DNA of 40,246 bases, from the NCBI RefSeq assembly GCF_009377205.1, contig NZ_VJZE01000028.1:1-40246 (forward strand), read 5' to 3'. The DNA comes from Streptomyces phyllanthi (lineage in GTDB: Bacteria; Actinomycetota; Actinomycetes; Streptomycetales; Streptomycetaceae). The position numbers were made by a program, and so were the translations under genes. The notes under the pieces were generated by a model. It was not told where the DNA came from and did not search any database. It saw nothing but the letters and a program-made list of their open reading frames with translations. Numbering within the stretch: position 1 is the stretch's first letter; the number at the start of each line of letters is the position of its first letter. Positions 15,433-24,149 of the stretch are shown piece by piece.

Positions 15433-15885
15433 ATGAGCGCAGACCAGATGACGATCGGCGAGATGCTCGCCGCCACGGTGCCGATGGCCAGGACCCTGAA
15501 CCTGGAGTTCCGGGAGACCACTCCGGACAAGGCCGTGGTGGCGCTGCCGGACCGGAGCGAGTACCACAACCACGTCGGCGGGCCGCATGCCGGAGCGATG
15601 TTCACGCTCGGTGAGACGGCCAGCGGCGCGATCGTGCTCGCCGCGTTCGGGGAGCAGCTCTCCCGTGCCGTACCGCTCGCGGTCAGCGCCGAGATCGCGT
15701 ACAAGAAGCTCGCCATGGGGTCCGTCACGGCCACCGCGACGCTCGGCCGCCCCGCCGCCGAGGTCGTCGCCGAACTCGACGCCGGTCAGCGGCCCGAGTT
15801 CCCCGTCTCCGTCAGCATCCGGCGTGGCGACGGCGCGGTGACGGGCGAGATGACCGTCATCTGGACGCTCCGGCCCAACGGCTGA
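15433..15885 (+). CDS. DUF4442 / hotdog-fold thioesterase-like protein
   Basis: From ATG 15433 the protein has 150 residues and a hotdog fold pattern: an N-terminal helix, LEFRETTPDKAVVALPDRSEY then NHVGGPHAGAMFTLGETASG, the central helix with the HNHxGG-type motif of PaaI/DUF4442 proteins, and GEMTVIWTLRP at the end. Related enzymes hydrolyse acyl-CoA thioesters. No pathway partner is adjacent. The open frame extends to ATG 15319, but the extra 38 residues are Arg/Ser-rich and the promoter lies there. Two short hairpins follow the stop. Confidence 0.86.
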   Translation: MSADQMTIGEMLAATVPMARTLNLEFRETTPDKAVVALPDRSEYHNHVGGPHAGAMFTLGETASGAIVLAAFGEQLSRAVPLAVSAEIAYKKLAMGSVTATATLGRPAAEVVAELDAGQRPEFPVSVSIRRGDGAVTGEMTVIWTLRPNG

Positions 15886-15901
15886 GCCGATCCGGCTGCG
15901 G

Positions 15902-15947
15902 CGTCGGAAGAACCGACGGCGCCGGCCGCCCGGAAGATCCCTTCCGG
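15902..15947 (+). terminator. tandem hairpins after the DUF4442 gene
   Basis: CGTCGG-AAGAA-CCGACG (15902-15918) and CCGGAA-GATCCC-TTCCGG (15930-15947) form two consecutive stems. The second ends exactly where similarity to the TnpB family begins, so it may also mark the truncation boundary. Confidence 0.45.
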
Positions 15948-15953
15948 TACGGG

Positions 15954-17303
15954 GTGCTGACCGTGCGGCTGCCGGTGCGGCCCGATCCGGTATCCCGGAG
16001 GGACTGGCATCCGGTGCGGATCCGTTTCCGCCTGCCACCCCACGTGCCTGCCCACGCCGTACTGTGCACGCCCACCCTGCGCGTCCGAGCAGGACGGCTG
16101 CTGCTGGACGTGTCCTATGCCCTGGCCACGCCGAAGCCCAAGCGGGCCGGACACCACATCGCGGTGGCCTTCGACTGGGACCTGAACACCCTCCTCACCG
16201 GCGGCACCCTCCACCTCACCGGTGAGACCCAGCCCCGCGTGCTCACCGGCGGACAGCCGCTGTCCTTCCGCGCCGCCGGAGTGCTGGCCAAGGCCGACCG
16301 GCTGCGCCTGCACGCAGAGCGGATCGGCGCGCGCATCGACCGGCTGCGGATCCTGATCGCCTCCCGGCAGGAGCGCGGGATGCGCCCCAGCCCCTGGCTG
16401 GTGGCGAAGCTCGCGGTCCTGCAGGCGGAGTGGGAGCGGATCGCGCGGCGCCGGACCCGGCTGAACGCGGCTCTGGCCAGGGCCGCCGCCCGTTTCATGG
16501 TGGATCACGCGGTCGCTGCCGGGGCGAGCGTCATCTACCTCGAAGACCTCCGCGACATGGAAGCCCGCGGCAAGGGCCGCACCCTCAACACCCGCCTGTC
16601 GCAGACCGTGCGCGGCGCGATCGTCACCCACACCCGGCACACCGCCGCCGCCCTGGGCATCGCCGTGGTGATCGTGCCGCCACGCGGGACGTCGGCGTAC
16701 TGCCCGCGCTGCCTGACCGCATTCCGCCACCACAAGGCGCCAGACGACCGGGCGGCGGGTTGGGCATGGGCCACCTGCCGGAACGGGGCGTGCGGGTACA
16801 GCACCGGCCGGGACCACGCCGCCTGGCAGAGGATCGGCACCCGCGGCCTGACCCACCAGCACACCACGCATCTCGACCGCTCCAGCAAAACCCTTGTGAT
16901 CCGCAGCGTGGTTGAGGCCCTGGACCGGGCAAGCCAGGTCCAGCACCAGATTCGGGACCGCACCAAGAGCCGTCCCACAGCAAAACGCCCCGCGCCCGGG
17001 AAGCGGCGCAGGGTCCCCGCCCCACCCGGCCACCGCACCCCCACCAGGGCGCGGCCGGGTGAAAAGCGTCCGGCGGGGCGGACCCCCACGCACCCAACAC
17101 ACCGCAGCCAGCAGTGTGCACGGCAGCAGGGACCGGCCACAATCGGCACCCCCACCCGGCTACACCGGCCGGACGGGGCTAGACTCGGGGCAGGCTTCCG
17201 CCGCCACGCCCACACCACCCCCATCCCAGGATGGCCGCGGCCGAGTCACCCACAAGGACGGTCCCGAACACCCGGGACCACCCAGGAAACCCAAGCCGAT
17301 TAG
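15954..17303 (+). CDS. 5'-truncated TnpB-family RNA-guided nuclease (IS200/IS605-type accessory)
   Basis: The frame starts abruptly at GTG 15954 and lacks the N-terminal helical and early WED part of TnpB. What remains includes VRIRFRLPPHVPAHAV (late WED), RuvC-I as VAFDWDLNTLL (D74), RuvC-II as IYLEDLRDM (E197), a zinc finger with C250, C253, C275 and C280, and RuvC-III as GRDHAAWQRI (D287). All three acidic residues are present. Residues 330-449 are a low-complexity Arg/Pro/His tail. TnpB proteins use an RNA made from the 3' end of their own gene to cut DNA. No TnpA is nearby. The gene ends 9 bases before kdpE. With its front missing it is probably inactive; a GTG start may still be used. 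Confidence 0.8.
   Translation: MLTVRLPVRPDPVSRRDWHPVRIRFRLPPHVPAHAVLCTPTLRVRAGRLLLDVSYALATPKPKRAGHHIAVAFDWDLNTLLTGGTLHLTGETQPRVLTGGQPLSFRAAGVLAKADRLRLHAERIGARIDRLRILIASRQERGMRPSPWLVAKLAVLQAEWERIARRRTRLNAALARAAARFMVDHAVAAGASVIYLEDLRDMEARGKGRTLNTRLSQTVRGAIVTHTRHTAAALGIAVVIVPPRGTSAYCPRCLTAFRHHKAPDDRAAGWAWATCRNGACGYSTGRDHAAWQRIGTRGLTHQHTTHLDRSSKTLVIRSVVEALDRASQVQHQIRDRTKSRPTAKRPAPGKRRRVPAPPGHRTPTRARPGEKRPAGRTPTHPTHRSQQCARQQGPATIGTPTRLHRPDGARLGAGFRRHAHTTPIPGWPRPSHPQGRSRTPGTTQETQAD
17260..17279 (+). mobile_element. possible right-end hairpin of the TnpB element
   Basis: GGTCCCG (17260-17266) pairs with CGGGACC (17273-17279) around a 6-base loop, close to the 3' end of the tnpB-like frame. IS200/IS605 elements carry subterminal hairpins at this place, and the guide RNA of TnpB ends at the right end. 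The right boundary would then lie between here and kdpE at 17313. The left end was not found, in keeping with the truncation. Confidence 0.3.
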
Positions 17304-17312
17304 AGACGCTTC

Positions 17313-17996
17313 ATGACCCGGGTGCTCGTGATCGACGACGAGCCACAGATCGTGCGCGCGCTTGTGATCAACCTCAGAGCGCGCAATTACGAGGTCGACG
17401 CGGCGCACGACGGCGCCACCGCGCTTCAGCTCGCCGCCGCCCGCCACCCCGACGTGGTGGTCCTCGACCTGGGTCTGCCCGATATGGACGGTGTCGAGGT
17501 GATCAAGGGCCTGCGCGGCTGGACCCGGGTTCCGATCATTGTGCTGTCAGCCCGGCACACCTCCGACGAGAAGGTCGAGGCGCTCGACGCGGGCGCCGAC
17601 GACTACGTCACCAAACCCTTCGGCATGGACGAGCTGCTCGCCCGGCTGCGGGCAGCCGTCCGCCGCGCCGAGCCCACCGGCGGCGGCGAGGACGACGTCG
17701 TCGTGGAGACCGAGGAGTTCACGGTCGACCTGGCCGCCAAGAAGGTCAACCGCGGCGGCGCGGACGTACGGCTCACGCCGACCGAGTGGCACCTGCTGGA
17801 GGTGCTCGTGCGCAACACCGGCCGCCTGGTCAGCCAGAAGCAGCTGTTGCAAGAGGTCTGGGGGCCCTCGTACGGAAAGGAGACGAACTACCTCCGGGTC
17901 TACATGGCGCAGCTGCGCAGGAAGCTGGAGGCGGACCCGTCGCATCCCAAGCACTTCATCACGGAGCCGGGGATGGGGTATCGCTTCGAGAGGTGA
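17313..17996 (+). CDS. kdpE: response regulator KdpE (OmpR family)
   Basis: The 227-residue protein has a receiver domain with D8-D9, phospho-acceptor D52 (VLDLGLPDMDG), T/S79 and K101 (TKPF), and an OmpR-type winged helix with LTPTEWHLLEVLVRNTGRLV, YLRVYMAQLRRKLE and the closing ITEPGMGYRF. The wording of both domains is that of KdpE, which activates the kdpFABC potassium-uptake operon when phosphorylated by KdpD. Normally kdpD directly precedes and overlaps kdpE; here the neighbour is a truncated TnpB gene and no kdp gene is visible, so the regulator is an orphan in this window. It may be expressed by read-through from the mobile element or from a promoter inside its tail. Confidence 0.92.
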   Translation: MTRVLVIDDEPQIVRALVINLRARNYEVDAAHDGATALQLAAARHPDVVVLDLGLPDMDGVEVIKGLRGWTRVPIIVLSARHTSDEKVEALDAGADDYVTKPFGMDELLARLRAAVRRAEPTGGGEDDVVVETEEFTVDLAAKKVNRGGADVRLTPTEWHLLEVLVRNTGRLVSQKQLLQEVWGPSYGKETNYLRVYMAQLRRKLEADPSHPKHFITEPGMGYRFER

Positions 17997-18001
17997 GGCG
18001 C

Positions 18002-18043
18002 GAGGGAAACCAGTACAGGGAAACCGGTACAGGGAAACCGGTA
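18002..18043. repeat. 3 x 14-bp tandem repeat
   Basis: Three exact-length units follow the kdpE stop: GAGGGAAACCAGTA, then CAGGGAAACCGGTA twice. Units 2 and 3 are identical and unit 1 differs at two positions. The array lies 5 bases after kdpE and about 90 bases before the lipoprotein start, so it may be in the leader of the latter. Copy number could vary between strains. Confidence 0.85.
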
Positions 18044-18131
18044 TGTGGCGTCAGTCGGTTGGCCAACAACCGGGCAACAGTCGTCCCGTTTTGCTGGAGT
18101 CGGAGCGGCGCGGGATGTGAGGGTGAGGCGC

Positions 18132-19598
18132 ATGAAGTCTCGTACCGCCTTGCCGGTCTTCGCTGTCTGCGCCGCCTGCGTGGTGCTCGCTCCGCTCGCC
18201 GGATGCGGTGGTGGCGGAACGGGCGACGAAGCCCCGGTGTCCGGCGCGCCCGCCGAGAGCCGGGCGCCGACCGGCACGAAGACGTCGAACGGCCGCGTCC
18301 AGGAGACCTCCGTTCCGGTGCCCGGCGCCCCCGCGGAGAGCCGGGCGCCCGCTCCCGGGAAGGGGTCGAAGGACCCCGACGACATCAACGGCGACGGGTA
18401 TCGCGACTTCGTGGTGCCCGTCCCCGGCGGTGAACGGGTCGCCGTGCTCTACGGCTCGGCGAAGGGACTCGACCCCTCGACGCGCACGGTCCACAGCCGC
18501 CGCGACCTGGGCCTGCCGGAACGGCCGGAGGAAGCGGCCGAGAGTAACCCGCTCGCCCCGGAAACGGTCGCCGACCTGGACAGCGACGGCTTCCCGGACT
18601 TCGTCACGACCGTCATGGGCGAGAGCGTCGAGGAGCAGGGGTACTCCACTGTACGTACCGTCCCCTACGTGACCTGGGGCGGACCCGACGGGCCCAGGGC
18701 GAGGGCCGGGGCACCCCAGGTACGGCTGCCGCAGAGCGCATCGAAGATGGGCCTGGAGTCCGTTGAGCGCGGCGACTTCGACGGGGACGGGCACCACGAT
18801 CTCGCGGGCATCGCGAAGAACCGGTCGTCCCTGGTGGTGCTGTACGGCCCGTTCACCCGGTCCGGCGCTCCGGCTCGCACCAGTACCGACCTTCCGTTGA
18901 CGGAGGGCAGGCTTGTCGTGGACGCCATCGACCCGTCCGGCGAGCCGCGCGCGACCTCCCTGCTGCTTCACGAGCCAAACGACGGTGAGCAGTCCGGCAA
19001 CATCCTCTACCCGGCCCGCCGCGGCACCGGCCTGTCCACGAACGGCAAGCAGCTGCGCGAGGGCAACGCTCGCGCGTTCGGTGACTTCGACGGTGACGGG
19101 CTGCGCGATGTGGCAGTCGGGGATGACGGCGGCCGCAACGACGAGCCCGGTTACGAGACGGAGGAGCCCGAAGTCGCCGGATCGCTCGCTGTGTACCCCG
19201 GCAGCGGCGGCGAACCGGTCACGTACCGACTGCCCGAGGTGCCCGAGGGGGCGGGCACCGACTACGGGCCCGGCGGTTTCGTGGCCGCCGACCCGGACGG
19301 CGACGGCCGTGACGGCATCCTGGTCGCCACGTACGAAGGTGCCACCCTCATCGACGGCGACAGGCGCACCCCGGTCCAGCGCAACGTGCGGAAGGGACCT
19401 GCGAAATGGCGCCACACCCGGCCCGCAGGGGCCGCCGATTTCAACGGTGACGGCAAGGACGAGCTGATCCTCAACTGGGCGGCCGGCACCCTGTTCGGCC
19501 TGTACGGCCTGGACCCCACGCACTGGTGGATCACCGACGGCACGACCTCCCGGGACACGGCGTCCTTCGCTGCGGCGGGCCTCGCTCAGCGCTCCTAG
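18132..19598 (+). CDS. FG-GAP/VCBS repeat lipoprotein
   Basis: The 488-residue precursor has a basic N-terminus, a hydrophobic core and the lipobox LAGC, then a Gly-rich start of the mature protein. A disordered linker contains PVSGAPAESRAP and PVPGAPAESRAP 27 residues apart, an internal duplication. After this come about six FG-GAP units with calcium-loop motifs: DINGDGYRDF, DLDSDGFPDF, DFDGDGHHDL, DFDGDGLRDV, DPDGDGRDGI and DFNGDGKDEL, expected to form a beta-propeller on the outer face of the membrane. Streptomyces secretes many such proteins; ligands are mostly unknown. ATG 18132 starts a normal signal peptide; GTG 18123 would add only three residues. An upstream ATG at 18045 lies next to the repeat and is rejected. 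Confidence 0.9.
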   Translation: MKSRTALPVFAVCAACVVLAPLAGCGGGGTGDEAPVSGAPAESRAPTGTKTSNGRVQETSVPVPGAPAESRAPAPGKGSKDPDDINGDGYRDFVVPVPGGERVAVLYGSAKGLDPSTRTVHSRRDLGLPERPEEAAESNPLAPETVADLDSDGFPDFVTTVMGESVEEQGYSTVRTVPYVTWGGPDGPRARAGAPQVRLPQSASKMGLESVERGDFDGDGHHDLAGIAKNRSSLVVLYGPFTRSGAPARTSTDLPLTEGRLVVDAIDPSGEPRATSLLLHEPNDGEQSGNILYPARRGTGLSTNGKQLREGNARAFGDFDGDGLRDVAVGDDGGRNDEPGYETEEPEVAGSLAVYPGSGGEPVTYRLPEVPEGAGTDYGPGGFVAADPDGDGRDGILVATYEGATLIDGDRRTPVQRNVRKGPAKWRHTRPAGAADFNGDGKDELILNWAAGTLFGLYGLDPTHWWITDGTTSRDTASFAAAGLAQRS

Positions 19599-19754
19599 GG
19601 CCCCCTTGTGAGCTTGATCGGTCTTGTCGGGGATGGTGCGACGGATGTCGTGTCCGGCAACGGCTCGCCGCAAGTTTTCCCTCGATGGCATGTGACGTGT
19701 GCAACAACGGCATGTCGCGGGCTCCCTCGAGCGGGTTGGCGTGATCATGGCAGC

Positions 19755-20606
19755 ATGACCCATATGAGCCGCCGCACAGTGCTGGCCTCCGCCCTCGCGA
19801 CCGCCGCCGCGGGAACGCCAATCGTCACCGGAGTCGGGGCGACCGCGGCGCATGCCGCCGGCGAGGACGACCTCTACATCTCGAACACCGACCTCTACAC
19901 CCAACTGGCCGGGCGGGAGGGTACGGACTTCGGCCGTCGCTACAAGCGGCACCAGATGCTGGACAGCGATTTCTCCGGGAGATCACCGTTCCATCGCACG
20001 ACCGTCATGGCCCTGCACGGCGGCGGTATCGAGATCGGCACCTCCGAACTCTGCCTGGGCATAGCCGGGTACGACCCGAAGGACCTGTCGGTCTGGACCC
20101 CGGACGGCGGACCTGTCCACGACTACTGGATGTTCGAGGGCCTCCTTTCCACGGGCAACAGCAAACTGCACGTCACCTCGAAGAACTGCGACGACCATGT
20201 CGCCCGCTCCATGGCCGCGAGCAGCCTCAACGTCCTGAGCCTGCACGGCTGCAAGGAAGAGCAGGCGGGCGCCCCCATGTCCGTGGTGGTCGGCGGACTC
20301 AACGCCGACTTCAAGACGTACCTGCACGACGAACTGCGGGCTGCCGGTTTCAACACCATCGACGGATCCACCAAGCCGGACCTCGCGGGCGTCAACACGA
20401 CCAACCCCTGCAACCTGACCATGCTGGGCAAGGGCGGGCAGCTGGAGATCACCACCGACCTGCGCCAGAGCCTGTTCGGCGACTACAGCAGCCGTACCGC
20501 GCGCGCCGGGACCGCGACCTCCGACGCCGACTTCGTCCGCTTCACCGGCGCCTGCCGCAGAGCGATAGCCCTCCTCGAGGCACGCGCCGACCAGCAGATC
20601 CTCTGA
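19755..20606 (+). CDS. secreted poly-gamma-glutamate hydrolase family protein
   Basis: The 283-residue precursor begins with a Tat signal (SRRTVLASALATAAAG) and a likely cleavage after AHA near residue 35. The mature part matches the phage PghP / UPF0227-type zinc hydrolase family: TTVMALHGGGIEIGTSELC, with the metal-binding His and Glu, DYWMFEGLLSTGNSKLHVTS, then NCDDHVARSMAASS, LNVLSLHGCK and VVVGGLN. PghP cleaves poly-gamma-glutamate capsules; the cell-free role of Streptomyces homologues, which carry Tat signals, is not established. The open frame extends to GTG 19608, but the Tat signal sets the start at 19755 or at the ATG three codons later. Confidence 0.88.
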   Translation: MTHMSRRTVLASALATAAAGTPIVTGVGATAAHAAGEDDLYISNTDLYTQLAGREGTDFGRRYKRHQMLDSDFSGRSPFHRTTVMALHGGGIEIGTSELCLGIAGYDPKDLSVWTPDGGPVHDYWMFEGLLSTGNSKLHVTSKNCDDHVARSMAASSLNVLSLHGCKEEQAGAPMSVVVGGLNADFKTYLHDELRAAGFNTIDGSTKPDLAGVNTTNPCNLTMLGKGGQLEITTDLRQSLFGDYSSRTARAGTATSDADFVRFTGACRRAIALLEARADQQIL

Positions 20607-20705
20607 GCTTGCCGTTCAACGTCCTGACCTGCGGCTCTGGGCCTGGCGGCGCGGTGTTCCACTGCGCCGACGGTCGGTCACTGAGGGGCCCCGGCGATAC
20701 GGATG
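20607..20705. other. short spacer before the arsenic gene remnants
   Basis: This spacer contains no gene and no convincing terminator. It separates the stop of the poly-gamma-glutamate hydrolase from the 3' end of the arsM remnant, which points left. Confidence 0.4.
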
Positions 20706-21094
20706 TCAGTTCTGGCAACCGCACCCCGATGCCCTCTTGGCCTCGGTGACGGTCAGAGCGGGGTCGACCGCGGTCTCGGCCGGAGCGCAGCAGGCGTTGA
20801 CGCCACAGCAGGCGTCGGTCGACTCCGCTGTCGAGCGGAGCCGAGAGCTCGGGGGAGGGCCGGGGTGATCTCGACGTCGGTGAAGCCGGCGGTCTCCAGG
20901 CCCGCACGGTATTCGGCGAAGGACAGCGCGCCGGCGATGCAGCCGACGTGGTCGCCGCGCCCGGCCCGCTGCTCGGGGGTGAGGGTGTCGTCGGCGACGA
21001 CGTCGGAGACGCCGATGCGGCCGCCGGGCTTCAGCACACGGAAGGTCTCGGCGAAGACAGCGGGCTTGTCGACGGACAGGTTGATCACGCAGTG
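20706..21094 (-). pseudogene. arsM: arsM (arsenite methyltransferase) remnant, truncated and frameshifted
   Basis: Reading leftward from the break, CVINLSVDKPAVFAETFRVL, KPGGRIGVSDVV, GCIAGALSFAEYRAGLETAG and FTDVEITP reproduce the middle of an ArsM SAM-dependent methyltransferase. After ITP (near 20860) the frame is lost and some 20 residues are missing; in another frame the family's Cys-rich end returns as DACCGVNACCAPAE and closes with EAKRASGCGCQN and a stop at 20706-20708. The front of the gene, with the SAM-binding GSG motif, is absent. At least two lesions are present, so the gene is dead. Confidence 0.85.
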
Positions 21095-21244
21095 TGCCCG
21101 GTCTTCCCCGGCAAGCGGTACCTGGACTGGCAGCTCGACGACCCCGCCGGTCAGGGCGTGGACGCCGTCCGGCCGATCCGGGACCGGATCGAGCAGCGGG
21201 TACGCGGTCTGCTCGCAGATCCGGGTGTCCCGGCCACGGCGTGA
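21095..21244 (+). pseudogene. arsC: arsC (arsenate reductase, LMW-PTP type) 3' remnant
   Basis: From the break rightward the frame reads CPVFPGKRYLDWQLDDPAGQ, then AVRPIRDRIEQRVRGLLAD and a stop at 21242-21244. This is the C-terminal third of a thioredoxin-type arsenate reductase, including the CP-x-FPGKR-Y-x-DW segment and the final helix. The N-terminal P-loop with the catalytic Cys is gone. It is joined head to head with the arsM remnant: the two genes point away from each other and both lost their 5' halves. Confidence 0.8.
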
Positions 21245-21281
21245 TCGCGTTCCGCCCCGAGTGCCGGGATGGAGCCTGAAT

Positions 21282-21316
21282 CGGCGGACGGACCGGAGAA
21301 TCCAGTCCGTCCGCCG
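21282..21316 (-). terminator. terminator of the alpha-galactosidase gene
   Basis: CGGCGGACGGAC (21282-21293) pairs perfectly with GTCCGTCCGCCG (21305-21316), a 12-bp stem with an 11-base loop, 30 bases past the stop of the leftward gene. It also closes off any transcript from the arsC remnant. Confidence 0.75.
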
Positions 21317-21345
21317 GTCGGGAAACGAACAGCGGCGTCAATCCG

Positions 21346-23670
<2,325 letters not shown>

Positions 23671-23702
23671 TCAGTGAGCCCGGGACGCTCTCCGTGCGGG
23701 CT

Positions 23703-23720
23703 AATGTTACCGTTCACATT
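23703..23720. promoter_or_regulatory. LacI-type operator O1 (alpha-galactosidase side)
   Basis: AATGTTACCGTTCACATT is an imperfect palindrome with AATGT and ACATT ends around a central CG. Its reverse complement matches the site at 23866-23883 at 17 of 18 positions, with 16 bases in a row identical. On the minus strand it includes TAACAT, a possible -10 for the alpha-galactosidase gene, so bound repressor would block it. Confidence 0.65.
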
Positions 23721-23838
23721 CTTGCTCCGTGGAACTCGGCGGCAGGCGGTATGGCAGTCGAAGGCGCGCAGGACGCGTACCAGGCGTGTTCCGAGGTGGA
23801 TGCCTGCGGCTGCGGACTCCTGTGTGCCCCCGAGTCAG

Positions 23839-23848
23839 GTGTTAACAC
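23839..23848. promoter_or_regulatory. GTGTTAACAC palindrome between the two operators
   Basis: This perfect 10-bp palindrome lies between the two operator sites and includes the -35 (TTAACA) of the rightward promoter. Its core GTTA/TAAC resembles the operator half-sites, so it may be a third, weaker site for the same regulator. Confidence 0.4.
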
Positions 23849-23870
23849 GCCGGTGAGGCAGGAGTAGTGT
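23842..23870 (+). promoter_or_regulatory. promoter of the LacI-family gene
   Basis: TTAACA (23842-23847), a 17-base spacer and TAGTGT (23865-23870) form a good -35/-10 pair pointing right. The operator at 23866-23883 overlaps the -10 and the start of transcription, which suggests autorepression. Confidence 0.5.
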
Positions 23871-23883
23871 GAACGGTAACATT
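23866..23883. promoter_or_regulatory. LacI-type operator O2 (regulator side)
   Basis: AGTGTGAACGGTAACATT is the inverted partner of O1, 163 bases away. It covers the predicted -10 and transcription start of the rightward promoter. The pair in opposite orientation between divergent genes is the layout expected for a local LacI repressor controlling both. Confidence 0.65.
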
Positions 23884-24106
23884 CGGCCCCGCAATACTCC
23901 GCGGGGAACTTTCTCCTGGCGTCCCGTCAGGCGAAGAAGATCATCGCCGACTGCGGGTACGGTATGGCCGTCGATCCCGACTCCGAATGGTGCCGTCATG
24001 GCCTACTGGGAGAAACAGGAAAGGTCCTCGACCCCCTCAACCAGCTCTGGATCGGCCGGCAGACCCTGAAGGAAGCCGCGGAGAAGGGGAGTTCCCGGTC
24101 CAACGC
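23880..24106 (+). pseudogene. unidentified protein-coding fragment without start
   Basis: The frame opens after a TAA at 23877-23879 and reads PQYSAGNFLLASRQAKKIIA, then DCGYGMAVDPDSEWCRHGLL, GETGKVLDPLNQLWIGRQTL and KEAAEKG. It has the residue mix of a real soluble protein with Trp, Cys, Tyr and Asp, unlike shadow frames, and runs in frame into the LacI coding region without a stop. I do not recognise the family. The first ATG is at 23964 and has no ribosome site. It is most likely the 3' part of a lost gene left in the regulator's leader, but a longer N-terminal extension of the regulator cannot be excluded. Confidence 0.4.
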
Positions 24107-24149
24107 CGCCGTGACTGCCCAGCCAATACCGACGAGGAACCGTCCCACC

